DNA of 64,000 bases from assembly GCA_937868095.1 (NCBI GenBank), contig CALMLO010000066.1:1-64000 (forward strand), written 5' to 3'. The stretch comes from an uncultured Phycisphaerales bacterium (GTDB lineage Bacteria; Planctomycetota; Phycisphaerae; Sedimentisphaerales; Anaerohalosphaeraceae). The notes under the pieces were generated by a model. It was not told the origin of the DNA. It saw only the letters and a program-made list of their open reading frames with translations, and searched no databases. The stretch's first letter is position 1. The number at the start of each line of letters is the position of its first letter. Below, piece after piece: positions 25,395 through 33,378 of the stretch. A program made the translations under genes and the position numbers.

Positions 25395-25437
25395 GCCGCC
25401 TGCTTGATCTACGGTCAACAGGCGGCATACCTTTTTT
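25395..25437 (+). terminator. Intrinsic terminator after mini-protein 3
   Basis: GCCGCCTG (25395-25402) and CAGGCGGC (25419-25426) form an 8-bp stem followed by six T residues at 25432-25437. The T-tract overlaps the original stop codon of the convergent ABC ATPase gene. Confidence 0.7.
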
Positions 25438-26092
25438 ATGGCCTCTGGGGGTAAGGATTTTGAATTTCGGTCTGTCCATTAGGCCCCTTTTGAATCAGAA
25501 TATCGGGCTGGAGATAGTCGGCCAATTCTTCGCGAGCGGCAGCGGCAAAGAGAATCCGCCGGCTTCGGCGGACAATGGCGGCCGTCTGAACCGCCAAGGC
25601 AGCGGCGCCGGGGCCGTCGAGTGCCGCACCAAATTCATCGGCAAACAGCTAGCGGCGTCGGCTCTGCATGGCCCGCACCAGACGATAGCGATACTGCTGG
25701 CCGGTGCTGAGATGACAGGGCGGTACAAGAAGGGCAAAAACATCTCCCAGTCCCATTGCCGAGAAGCAGCGAATCATCTCCTCCAGCGGCTGGTCCATGC
25801 AGTCCGCCGCGCACCGGTCCGATTCGAGCGGAATATCCTCCAGCCAAAGGCGGGCCTTGCGGGGCGCCGCCTTGTAAAACTGGCGTAAAAGAAGGGTTTT
25901 GCCCGTTCCGGAAGGCCCGGTAATCAGACAAATCCGGCCGGGGGCAATCTCCACAGTGCATCTGCCGGCGCAGGCCGCTGCGTGTTCCTGCACGTCCAGC
26001 CGGTCAAGGCCGAACCAACGCATCAGCCGGGCGGCTTTGGGGCTGAAGCGGCGGCGGGCCGGGGAGGGGGTTTTCACAGACAGGCGAGCCAT
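25436..26092 (-). pseudogene. COG2401-type ABC ATPase interrupted by an in-frame TAG
   Basis: The N-terminal part (26092 to the TAG at 25649-25651, 147 residues) carries Walker A GPSGTGKTLLL and the ABC signature LSTGQQYRYRLVRAM. Past the TAG the same frame continues for 70 codons with the exact missing parts: LFADEFGAALD (Walker B and D-loop) and AREELADYLQPDILI. Without these the protein cannot hydrolyse ATP. Only one codon differs from an intact gene, so this is a fresh nonsense change, a sequencing error, or a recoded stop. TAG is used as a normal stop elsewhere in the window. The gene starts 2 bp after the sigma-like gene's stop and so forms an operon with it. Confidence 0.8.
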
Positions 26093-26094
26093 GC

Positions 26095-26577
26095 TCAAGC
26101 CCCCCTGCTGTCCGCGGCGGTGCCGGCGGGAGTGCCGAAGGTGCGGTGTTTTTCAATCACGGCGGCCAGTTTCTTCAAATGCCGCCGAAGGGCATAGAGG
26201 GAAATGGAATGAGATGCCGCCATAGCCCGCTGGCTTTTTTTGAGTACAAACCGCTGGCGGGCAATGCTCATTTCCAGCGGGGTCAGCTGGCCGCGCAATC
26301 GCAGGCAAACCTGATAGTCCGACGAGAACAGGCCGTCCAGCAGCGATCGAACCCGCCGGGAGACCGTCGAGGGATTCTGCCGGAGAATGCCGGCAATTTT
26401 GCGGATGGAAAAGCCCTGCTCATAAATCATTTCGAGCAGAAGCCGATCGGGTTTTTCGAGCCATTCAAGCCGTCTGCAGACCTGTTCGGCAAACTCTCGC
26501 AAGGCCGTCGTCCTTCGTTCAAAACCGCCCTGGGGGGTACAGAATACAGCCCCCGCCTTTTCGTTCAAGCAGCCCAT
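26095..26577 (-). CDS. Sigma-70 region-4-like helix-turn-helix protein
   Basis: The 160-residue protein has a region-4-like HTH near residues 40-85: LEKPDRLLLEMIYEQGFSIR then KIAGILRQNPSTVSRRVRSL. No region 2 is seen, so it is not a complete sigma factor. The C-terminal half (QRAMAASHSISLYALRRHLKKLA) could form a second HTH. It is the first gene of an operon with the ABC ATPase. AAGGAG lies seven bases before the ATG. It may control the locus; the target is unknown. Confidence 0.6.
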   Translation of the reverse strand: MGCLNEKAGAVFCTPQGGFERRTTALREFAEQVCRRLEWLEKPDRLLLEMIYEQGFSIRKIAGILRQNPSTVSRRVRSLLDGLFSSDYQVCLRLRGQLTPLEMSIARQRFVLKKSQRAMAASHSISLYALRRHLKKLAAVIEKHRTFGTPAGTAADSRGA

Positions 26578-26753
26578 AGGTGTTCTCCTTTCTGCCGCCT
26601 CCGTTTCTATTTACCTTCTATCAAACTCCTTCAATTATATTATATTTTTCAAACAAGTCAACCAAAAGTTCAATATTTTTCTAACTTTTTTGCAACAGCC
26701 CTCCGGTTCTCTGGTTCGGGCGTTTTACAAACGGCACCCGGCACGCGTCTCCC

Positions 26754-26781
26754 CGCCTGCGCAGGCGGATATGACAGCGGG
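26754..26781. repeat. Dispersed palindromic element, copy 1
   Basis: CCGCC-N6-GGCGG at 26754-26769 is followed by the 12-mer TATGACAGCGGG (26770-26781). A second copy with CCGCC-N2-GGCGG and the same 12-mer is at 62335-62357. It resembles a REP-like interspersed element. Confidence 0.4.
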
Positions 26782-26820
26782 TTTGCGGAGAAACCGCTCT
26801 ATCTCTGTTCAAACAATGGG

Positions 26821-27096
26821 TTATTCGGCCTTCAAGACCGAATTGAGCGTGCCGTAGGGGTTGAAGCTGTATGAGCCGTTGTCCTTATCTTCCACCCAGG
26901 TGCCGTCCACGATAAACTTGTATTCGTAATAACCGGCAGCCAAAGGGATGGTAATAGAAAACTCTCCGGTCTTTTGTTTTGTCATCGGCCGCGGCTTCCA
27001 GTTGTTAAAGGAGCCGGCCAGATCAACCTTCTGGACTTTGCCGGAGGGGTTGTAAACAAAACGATACTCGCCTTTTTTCTTGCCTGTTTTAACCAT
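26821..27096 (-). CDS. Stand-alone CBM48 / early-set glycogen-binding domain protein
   Basis: The 91-residue protein is a single early-set domain: YRFVYNPSGKVQKVDLAGSF, then NNWKPRPM, YYEYKFIVDGTW and SFNPYGTLNSVL. This is the pattern of isoamylase N-terminal and AMPK beta glycogen-binding domains. It has no catalytic domain and no signal peptide, so it may bind glycogen or starch in the cytoplasm or act as a subunit. The start at 27096 is preceded by GGGAG eight bases away. Confidence 0.82.
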   Translation of the reverse strand: MVKTGKKKGEYRFVYNPSGKVQKVDLAGSFNNWKPRPMTKQKTGEFSITIPLAAGYYEYKFIVDGTWVEDKDNGSYSFNPYGTLNSVLKAE

Positions 27097-27197
27097 AGCA
27101 GACACTCCCTTCATCTGTTTTCAGGTTTGTTTATTCGGTTCTAATTTACGGTTTCCTTTGAAAAACCGAACTTCATTACGGTCTATCATAAGCAGTA

Positions 27198-27242
27198 ACC
27201 CTCTAAAAGCAAGAAGATTATTAGACCTTTCTTTTAGAGGGT
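27198..27242. repeat. 12-bp inverted repeat upstream of the CBM48 gene
   Basis: ACCCTCTAAAAG (27198-27209) and CTTTTAGAGGGT (27231-27242) are perfect complements around a 21-base loop. No T-tract follows. It lies about 100 bp before the CBM48 start and could be an RNA hairpin in its leader or an operator. Confidence 0.45.
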
Positions 27243-27622
27243 CTCTTGGGTAATACATCGCAGGAGCAATCATTGTTCGCTATTATCTGTCCAGAACCCC
27301 CCTATATCCCCATTGACCAGGGCCGGAAGGATTTTTTGGACAAAATCTCACAACAAAAACGTTAACAAGTCCTGCTGCAAACAGCGATTTTTACTGAATC
27401 CGACGAGGATTTTCGTAAAATTTCATCCGATTCGTCCCGATTGGAGTCATGAACATAAGTCCTTACGGAATAAGAACTAAGAAAAATACTGCCGATTTTT
27501 TCTTCTTTTTCTTCCTATTATTTTCTGAAAATCTTCAGAAAAACAGTAAAAATGCCGAAAAATAAATAACAAAATGCTCTTTTATTTCTCATAATTTATG
27601 AAGATTTCATCACCCTCCTCCG
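27243..27622. other. 380-bp AT-rich stretch without a recognised gene
   Basis: No supported reading frame is seen. It contains a 9-bp inverted repeat TTTTCTGAA / TTCAGAAAA (27521-27529 with 27534-27542) and long A/T runs. A plus-strand terminator follows directly at 27623, although no plus-strand gene precedes it, so a non-coding transcript is possible. Confidence 0.4.
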
Positions 27623-27659
27623 AAGCCAGATTTCGCTTTTAAGCGGGTCTGGCTTTTTT
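27623..27659 (+). terminator. Orphan plus-strand intrinsic terminator
   Basis: AAGCCAGA (27623-27630) pairs with TCTGGCTT (27648-27655), with an inner CGCT/AGCG pairing, and runs into a T-tract ending at 27659. The nearest gene upstream lies on the other strand, so the transcript it ends is not explained by any coding region. Confidence 0.65.
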
Positions 27660-27717
27660 CATTGCTGTGTTTCCTGTTTGTTCCCTGCTCTGCGTCTGCC
27701 CGCGGAGTCAAAATAGT

Positions 27718-27746
27718 TTGACACAAAAAGAAAGAAGAGATATAGT
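27718..27746 (+). promoter_or_regulatory. Near-consensus sigma-70 promoter of the PAS histidine kinase gene
   Basis: TTGACA (27718-27723) and TATAGT (27741-27746) are 17 bp apart. The expected start near 27753 leaves a leader of about 180 bases before the gene, which contains a strong hairpin. Confidence 0.75.
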
Positions 27747-27778
27747 ATAGCATGTCTTGACAGCAAAGGTGGAGGGTG

Positions 27779-27814
27779 CGGCCCATAGCGCCAGGAGTGA
27801 GGGGCTATGGGCCG
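27779..27814 (+). promoter_or_regulatory. Strong leader hairpin before the histidine kinase gene
   Basis: CGGCCCATAGC (27779-27789) and GCTATGGGCCG (27804-27814) form an 11-bp perfect stem with a 14-base loop that includes an AGGAG-like motif. It has no T-tract. It lies within the predicted leader and may affect stability or translation. Confidence 0.5.
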
Positions 27815-27933
27815 ACCATTTATGCAGATGAGCACCTCTTCTACGCTATTCGACCATCGCAGCACCCTTTGAAAAATGAGGGCTTGCTCTTTTCCTCAAA
27901 GGCATATATAAAAGAACCATCAGGAGTGTACTG

Positions 27934-29937
27934 ATGGAGCCGGAAAAGTTCGAGACAGCCAAGCCCGCCTCGCTGAAGGCCTCTTCACCCAAAGACGGCA
28001 GCGTTCCCCCCACCGCCCCGACAGAACCCTCTCTGCTGAAACTATTCGAGGAACTGATGTACGCTCGCCTGCAGGCGGAAGAAAATGAGCAGAAGTTTCG
28101 GGCCATTTTCGAAAATGCGCAGGATGGTATTCTGCTTGTGGATTGTCAAACCCAGCGTCTGCTGATGCCGAATCGGCAGATGTGCCGGCTGCTCGGCTGC
28201 TCGGCTGAGGAAATCGAAACGATGACCCTTTCGGATATTTTGCCGGCGGAGGTTTCCGAACAATCCCTTCGATATTTCAATTATCCGGCCGAGGACCGGC
28301 CGCAGCAGATACCTTGCCATCCCATTCGATGCAAAGACGGTAAGGTTTTTTACGCTGACATTTCTACTGCGCAATTTCTGATCAAGGGGGTTTCCTATGC
28401 GATGGGCATTTTTCGGGATGCCACGGAGCGAAAGCGTTTGCTGGACGAGGATGCGCGGCAGCAGGGCGAACTGGATGCGGTCTTTCAGGCCGTTCCTGTC
28501 GGCATCTGTCATCTCAAAAATCGCGTTTTTATCCGCGTGAACAAAATCTTCTGCGACTATCTGGGTTATCAGCCGGAAGAATTGATTGGGCGGGCTATTT
28601 CGTGCCTGTATCCGACACAAGAAGATTTTGAATACTGGGGGAAGTCACTGTATTCCCGCCTTCAATCGCAGGGGGAGGTTACTGAGGAACTGACCTTTCG
28701 GCACAAGGACGGCCGTCCGATTAACGTGCTGCTGCGGGGAGCGTATCTGAATCCGCTGGAACGGGACAAAGGCGAACTGTTTGCCCTGACGGATATTACC
28801 GACCGCAAGCGGGTCGAGCAGGAGCTGCAGTTTACGCAGTTTGCCGTGGACCATCTGACGACCCCGATGTTCTGGCTGAACTCTGCAAAGCAGTTCATCA
28901 AGGTCAACGAGGCCGCCTGCCGGCTGCTGGGCTATACGGCCGAGGAACTGCTGCGGATGAATGTATCGGATATTGACTGCGGCTGGGCGGCTCAAGAGGC
29001 AGCCCAAAACCAGCGGGTTGGGCAGCGTCCGTTTGAGACCCGCTATAAAGCCAAAGACGGCCGGATTTTTCCGGTGGAAATAACCGTCAGTCCGCTTCGG
29101 TACAAAGAACAGGATTATCACTGTGTCTTTGCACACGATATTTCGGAGCGAAAGGCCTATGAAAGCGCCCGCGAGAAACTGCTGCGGGAACTTCGGACAA
29201 AAAACGAGGAACTGGAAAGCATTGTATTTGTGGCGTCCCATGATTTGCGCGGGCCGCTGGTGAATATTGAGGGTTTTGCAGGGGAGCTTCAGCGGGCGAT
29301 AGAAGAAATCAAAGCCCTGCTGGAGCACAGCGAACCTTCGGCAGAAAGCATGGAAATCCTGCGGCAAATCCTTGAAAACGATATTCGGGAGTCGCTGCAT
29401 TTTATCTCTGCGGGCACGGCCAAAATGGATTCCCTGCTGTCGGGGCTGCTTCAACTGTCGCGTTTGGGGACGGCGCCCCTCCGGTTTGAACCGATTCGGA
29501 TGAACCTGCTTCTGCAGATGGTGCTTGGGGCGATGCGGTATGAGATTCGCCGTCTCCATGCTGAGGTTGCGGTGGAGGACCTGCCGGACTGCATGGGAGA
29601 TGCGATTCAAATCAATCAGGTGTTCAGCAATCTGATTGACAATGCCCTCAAGTATCAGCGGGCGGAGGAGCCCCTTCGAATACGGATTTCGGGACACATT
29701 GACAAAAATGAAGTGATTTATTCGGTCCAGGACAACGGGATAGGGATTGCGCCGGAGCATTATGACAAGATTTTTGAAATCTTTCACCGGCTCAATCCGG
29801 ACGGCCCGCAAAAAGGAGAAGGGCTGGGATTAACGATTGTCCGTCGGATTCTGGACAGGTTGGAGGGCAGAATTTGGGTTGAATCGGAGTTGGGCCGCGG
29901 CTCTACTTTTTTTGTCGCGCTGCCCAGTGTCCGATAA
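27934..29937 (+). CDS. Triple-PAS sensor histidine kinase
   Basis: The 667-residue protein has three PAS domains at about residues 50-165, 180-285 and 295-405 (KFRAIFENAQDGILLVD; AVFQAVPVGICHLKN; FAVDHLTTPMFWLN), each ending in a DITDRK-type linker. The H-box is SHDLRGPLVNIEG with the phosphorylated His, and the ATP-binding domain shows NLIDNALKYQ, DNGIGIAPEHYDKIF and GLGLTIVRRI. No membrane segment is present, so it senses a cytoplasmic signal. No response regulator is adjacent. AGGAG lies seven bases before the ATG. Confidence 0.92.
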   Translation: MEPEKFETAKPASLKASSPKDGSVPPTAPTEPSLLKLFEELMYARLQAEENEQKFRAIFENAQDGILLVDCQTQRLLMPNRQMCRLLGCSAEEIETMTLSDILPAEVSEQSLRYFNYPAEDRPQQIPCHPIRCKDGKVFYADISTAQFLIKGVSYAMGIFRDATERKRLLDEDARQQGELDAVFQAVPVGICHLKNRVFIRVNKIFCDYLGYQPEELIGRAISCLYPTQEDFEYWGKSLYSRLQSQGEVTEELTFRHKDGRPINVLLRGAYLNPLERDKGELFALTDITDRKRVEQELQFTQFAVDHLTTPMFWLNSAKQFIKVNEAACRLLGYTAEELLRMNVSDIDCGWAAQEAAQNQRVGQRPFETRYKAKDGRIFPVEITVSPLRYKEQDYHCVFAHDISERKAYESAREKLLRELRTKNEELESIVFVASHDLRGPLVNIEGFAGELQRAIEEIKALLEHSEPSAESMEILRQILENDIRESLHFISAGTAKMDSLLSGLLQLSRLGTAPLRFEPIRMNLLLQMVLGAMRYEIRRLHAEVAVEDLPDCMGDAIQINQVFSNLIDNALKYQRAEEPLRIRISGHIDKNEVIYSVQDNGIGIAPEHYDKIFEIFHRLNPDGPQKGEGLGLTIVRRILDRLEGRIWVESELGRGSTFFVALPSVR

Positions 29938-30340
29938 GTAAGCAAATCAGGCCTTATCCTGTTTTCGTTGGGTTTTTGAATAAAAAAAGTCCTCACCTCT
30001 GCCGGTCATCTCACCAAGGGACTTATCCAATTGCTGCCTAATCAAGAGCAAGGGCAGGGCCGTGGTAAGATGGATAATATATTCAAAAATCAATCAGCAG
30101 AATCGATTTTTTATAGGCGGAAAAACCGCATTTTTGCTTATGTTTTGGCCGAAACAAGCCGAAAAAGAAAAGGAGGGGAAAGTGCGCAAAAAGCAAAAAC
30201 AGGGAAAGATAGACAAAAAAATAGAAAAATGAAAAATTCACCTGGGCTTCGATTATTTTGTATAGTTTTTAATGAAGTCTAAGGTTAAACTTATGAGAAG
30301 AAAACTGCGTCCAGCCGAGAAAGAAATGGGGAGAAGAAGT
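29938..30340. other. 400-bp intergenic stretch with no convincing gene
   Basis: A lysine-rich open frame at 30031-30282 has neither a ribosome site nor recognisable composition and is judged spurious. A weak 6-bp stem AAGTCC / GGACTT (29987-29992 with 30019-30024) would give a T7-tailed hairpin only on the minus strand. The lipoprotein gene's ribosome site lies at the end of the stretch. Confidence 0.4.
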
Positions 30341-30676
30341 ATGAGAACCATATCTATGGCAAGTTTGGCTGTCGCAGGGATCGCGTGGCTGTGCAGCGGA
30401 TGCGGAATGACGGATTATCGTGCCCAGTGGGCACAGAGCCGCTGCAACGAGGTTTTGGCCCAGGCGCGTCTGGAAGCCGTTCATGATCTTCTGGCCAACG
30501 GACAAACCGACCAGGCCCAAGAGGTACTTTCTCACTATCTTCCAGAAGCAGCTCTTCCGCTGGGCAGCGCACCTATGCTGACCAGTGCGGAGGAAGACGG
30601 GAAAGAGGACAACCCCTCTCAATATGCCCGTCTCATTCTTGAGAGCGATCTGGAGCTGCAAAATCAGACCTGGTAA
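30341..30676 (+). CDS. Small predicted lipoprotein, unknown function
   Basis: The 111-residue protein starts with a hydrophobic signal and a near-lipobox LCSGC, so it is probably lipid-anchored at the cysteine. The rest is helical and acidic (AQSRCNEVLAQARLEAVHDL, then a HYLPEAALPLG linker). No family is recognised. The start at 30341 is chosen because GGGGAG is eight bases upstream; an ATG at 30293 with AAGG upstream would add 16 basic residues before the signal. Confidence 0.5.
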   Translation: MRTISMASLAVAGIAWLCSGCGMTDYRAQWAQSRCNEVLAQARLEAVHDLLANGQTDQAQEVLSHYLPEAALPLGSAPMLTSAEEDGKEDNPSQYARLILESDLELQNQTW

Positions 30677-30729
30677 GGGCTGATTGAGCAGGCGACCCTT
30701 ACGGCGTAAAAAGAAAGCAATTCCGGCGG

Positions 30730-30765
30730 AGGATTTCCCGGATAAAGGGGAATCCTTATTTTTTT
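30730..30765 (+). terminator. Intrinsic terminator after the small lipoprotein gene
   Basis: AGGATTTCCC (30730-30739) and GGGGAATCCT (30747-30756) pair with one G-T wobble around a 7-base loop, followed by a T-rich run to 30765. Confidence 0.65.
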
Positions 30766-30880
30766 ATTCCGGATCTCCTTCCTGTCTTTGAGGGGGAATT
30801 TTCTTTTCAAGGTCCTCCTTTTTTGCTTCATTATGAAGCATGTGAATGAGGAATGATTCTGCATTGGAAAGGATAACGGG

Positions 30881-31285
30881 ATGGACAGGAGATGCTGGAT
30901 GGCGTCGGCCGCGGCGGTGCTGGTGCTGGCGGCCGGCTGCGAGATGCTCGGCACGCCCAAAAAACTGACCTCCGGGCCGCAGGTCGCCCATATAGTATTT
31001 TTCACGCTGAAGGACAACTCCCTCTATGCCAAACAGCAATTGATTCGCGATGCCTACGCCTCTCTGCGGAATCACGAAGGCATTCTCTATTTTTCGGCGG
31101 GCGAACGGGCTGAATCCATGCAGCGGACGATCAATGACGGTTCTTTTGATGTGGGTATCCATATTGTCTTTGACAGCATCGCTTCCTATGACGCCTTTCA
31201 AACCTCCAAAAAGCATCTGGAGTTCATTGGGCGAAACGAACACAACTGGGCGCAGGTGCGGGTTTTTGATACGCTGATTCAATAA
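30881..31285 (+). CDS. Dabb-domain (A/B-barrel) lipoprotein
   Basis: The 134-residue protein has a lipoprotein signal ending LAAGC (Cys20) and then a stress-responsive A/B-barrel (Dabb) domain: HIVFFTLKDNS, IHIVFDSIASYDAFQTSKKH and a final VRVFDTLIQ. Dabb domains are small ferredoxin-like dimers, some binding fatty acids or polyketides; a lipid-anchored form is less common. The ATG follows GGAT and has a weak ribosome site. Confidence 0.82.
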   Translation: MDRRCWMASAAAVLVLAAGCEMLGTPKKLTSGPQVAHIVFFTLKDNSLYAKQQLIRDAYASLRNHEGILYFSAGERAESMQRTINDGSFDVGIHIVFDSIASYDAFQTSKKHLEFIGRNEHNWAQVRVFDTLIQ

Positions 31286-31458
31286 TTGCCTCCGTCATTC
31301 GACAGCGGCTCAGCAGCGCCGAGGCGGATAAGCCGCTGTACCGTTTTCTCCAGCCGCCGGCTTCCAAGCGGGGCCGATAACGCTATTTTCAAAAAACTTG
31401 CAGAAAAAGTATTTCCGCGGTAATCTGGGTCTTGAATTCTCAAGAAAGGATGCGGGGT

Positions 31459-32526
31459 ATGGCTGGAAACAAATCTCTCAGACGGTCCCGAAAGGCGGGG
31501 CTTCCGCCGGGTACTCTGATTCATGCCGGCGACAGAAAACCCGAAAAGACCGTGCTGACGGTCTTTGTTTTCGGACCCGGCTTTTATGAGGAGCAAAAAC
31601 CGGAGCGTCTGGAAGACTGTTTTAAGCCCCAGCCGATGCAGACTGTTCGCTGGATTAATATTGACGGGCTGGCGGATGTGAGCGTCATTGAAGGCATCGG
31701 ACGGCAATTCGGCGTGCACCCGTTGATCCTTGAGGATATCCTGAGCACCGGCCAGCGTCCCAAATGCGATGACAGCACCGAACAGCTGTTTGTCGTGCTG
31801 CGCATGCTCCAGTATGATGACGCCCATCAGACGATCCAGTCTGAACAAGTAAGCATCCTGCTGGGGCCCAATTATGTCGTCTCGTTTCAGGAAAGCGTAG
31901 GCGATGTGTTTGATCCGATTCGCGAGCAGATTCGGACGGGCCGGGGCCGCATCCGGTCAATGGGGCCTGACTATCTGATGTACCGGCTGATGGATGCCAT
32001 TGTGGACGGGTATTTCCTGATTCTTGAAAAACTCGGCGAACGGGTCGAGGCCCTCGAACAGGAGGTTATCAGCGAGCCGGAAGAGGAAACCCTCAACCGG
32101 GTTTATGCCCTCAAACAACAGTTGATATACCTGCGCAAGTCCGTCTGGCCGCTGCGGGAAGTCATCAGCCAGCTTGAAAAGACAGACAGTCCGCTGATCA
32201 CCGATGCAACCGGGCCTTACTTTCGCGATGTGTATGACCACACGATTCAGGTGATGGATTCTGTGGAAACCTTTCGCGATACGGTTTCGGGACTGCTGGA
32301 GATTTATCTCAACAGCATCAGCAATCAAATCAATACCATCATGAAAGTGCTGACCGTTATTACGACCATTTTTATTCCTCTCTCCTTTATTGCAGGAGTG
32401 TATGGAATGAACTTTAAGTACATGCCGGAACTCCAATGGCGATGGGGCTATCCGGCTGTGTTGTGCATAATGGGAGTCATTTTTGTCAGCATGCTTATCT
32501 ATTTTAAGAAAAACAAGTGGCTGTAG
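31459..32526 (+). CDS. corA: CorA-family magnesium/cobalt transporter
   Basis: The 355-residue protein has the soluble funnel domain (WINIDGLADVSVIEGIGRQF, HPLILEDIL) and two C-terminal membrane helices. The first ends with the selectivity motif YGMNF and is followed by the short periplasmic loop before the last helix and basic tail KKNKWL. CorA pentamers conduct Mg2+. The start at 31459 follows AAAGGA by nine bases; earlier ATG and TTG codons are possible. DUF2179 follows 18 bp downstream and may be co-transcribed. Confidence 0.92.
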   Translation: MAGNKSLRRSRKAGLPPGTLIHAGDRKPEKTVLTVFVFGPGFYEEQKPERLEDCFKPQPMQTVRWINIDGLADVSVIEGIGRQFGVHPLILEDILSTGQRPKCDDSTEQLFVVLRMLQYDDAHQTIQSEQVSILLGPNYVVSFQESVGDVFDPIREQIRTGRGRIRSMGPDYLMYRLMDAIVDGYFLILEKLGERVEALEQEVISEPEEETLNRVYALKQQLIYLRKSVWPLREVISQLEKTDSPLITDATGPYFRDVYDHTIQVMDSVETFRDTVSGLLEIYLNSISNQINTIMKVLTVITTIFIPLSFIAGVYGMNFKYMPELQWRWGYPAVLCIMGVIFVSMLIYFKKNKWL

Positions 32527-32544
32527 CCGCAACTTGAGACAGCA

Positions 32545-33147
32545 ATGAATGAAACATTAATGACATCCAACTGGTGGTTTTCCTGGCTTGTGCTGCCCTT
32601 TCTGATTTTTATCGCCCGCCTGTCCGATGTGACGCTTGGAACGATTCGCCTGATTTTTGTGTCGCGCAGGATGAAGGTTCTGGCTCCGGTGGTCGGTTTT
32701 TTTGAGGTTTTAATCTGGCTGATAGCCATTGGTCAAATCCTTCAGCATCTGGCCAACCCTCTGTGCTATATTGCCTATGCAGGCGGCTTTGCTGCCGGCA
32801 ACTATATCGGCATTCTTCTGACCGAGAAAATGTCACTGGGAATGGTAGTCATCCGGATTATCACGGAGAAAGATGCTTCTCCGCTGGTTGAAAAAATGCG
32901 AAGCCGGCAGTTTGGGGTGACCGTGGTGGACGGACGAGGGGCGCAGGGGAAAGTGCAGGTGATTTTTACGGTGGTCAAACACAGCCACATCGAAGAAGTC
33001 GAGCAGATGATTCATCAGTTCAATCCAAAGGCCTTTTATTCTATTGATGAGATTGGTGATGTGGAAAGAGGCATCTTTCCTGTTGAGAAAACGCGCTGGA
33101 ATGTGGAATGGCTGCGGACGCTGCGGCCGTTCCGAAAGGGAAAATAG
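32545..33147 (+). CDS. DUF2179 (UPF0316-type) membrane protein
   Basis: The 200-residue protein has three N-terminal membrane segments (about residues 10-28, 42-62 and 66-85), the first including DVTLGTIRLIFVSRR, and a cytoplasmic DUF2179 domain (VIRIITEKDASPLVEKMR, FGVTVVDGRGAQGKVQVIF). Length and order fit UPF0316 proteins, whose role is unknown; DUF2179 domains may bind small ligands. It lies 18 bp after corA in the same direction. Confidence 0.85.
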   Translation: MNETLMTSNWWFSWLVLPFLIFIARLSDVTLGTIRLIFVSRRMKVLAPVVGFFEVLIWLIAIGQILQHLANPLCYIAYAGGFAAGNYIGILLTEKMSLGMVVIRIITEKDASPLVEKMRSRQFGVTVVDGRGAQGKVQVIFTVVKHSHIEEVEQMIHQFNPKAFYSIDEIGDVERGIFPVEKTRWNVEWLRTLRPFRKGK

Positions 33148-33182
33148 GAGACACCGGCTATCTTTATTGTATCTATAAAAAT

Positions 33183-33239
33183 GGCCGCGAAGGGGGTCGC
33201 CCTCGCGGCCTGTGTGTAAACGGGGGTCTTCAAGACCCC
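33183..33239. repeat. Two hairpins in the intergenic stretch after DUF2179
   Basis: GGCCGCGA / TCGCGGCC (33183-33190 with 33203-33210) and GGGGTCTT / AAGACCCC (33223-33230 with 33232-33239) are perfect stems. Neither has a T-tract. They separate convergent genes and may mark the 3' end of the corA transcript. Confidence 0.4.
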
Positions 33240-33378
33240 ATTTAGGGTATGAACCAATTTATAAAATAGAGAATCTCTTTTCAATTTATCTTTGTGAAAA
33301 TGGGCTGTTTTTGCTGGTTTTGGGGGGTTGAGTAGCGATTTTATCGGAAACAGATGAGAAAATTTTTCGGCAGTCTGC

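Noticed and set aside
30031-30282. Lysine-rich 83-residue open frame
   Set aside because: It has no ribosome site, low-complexity composition and no recognisable domain.
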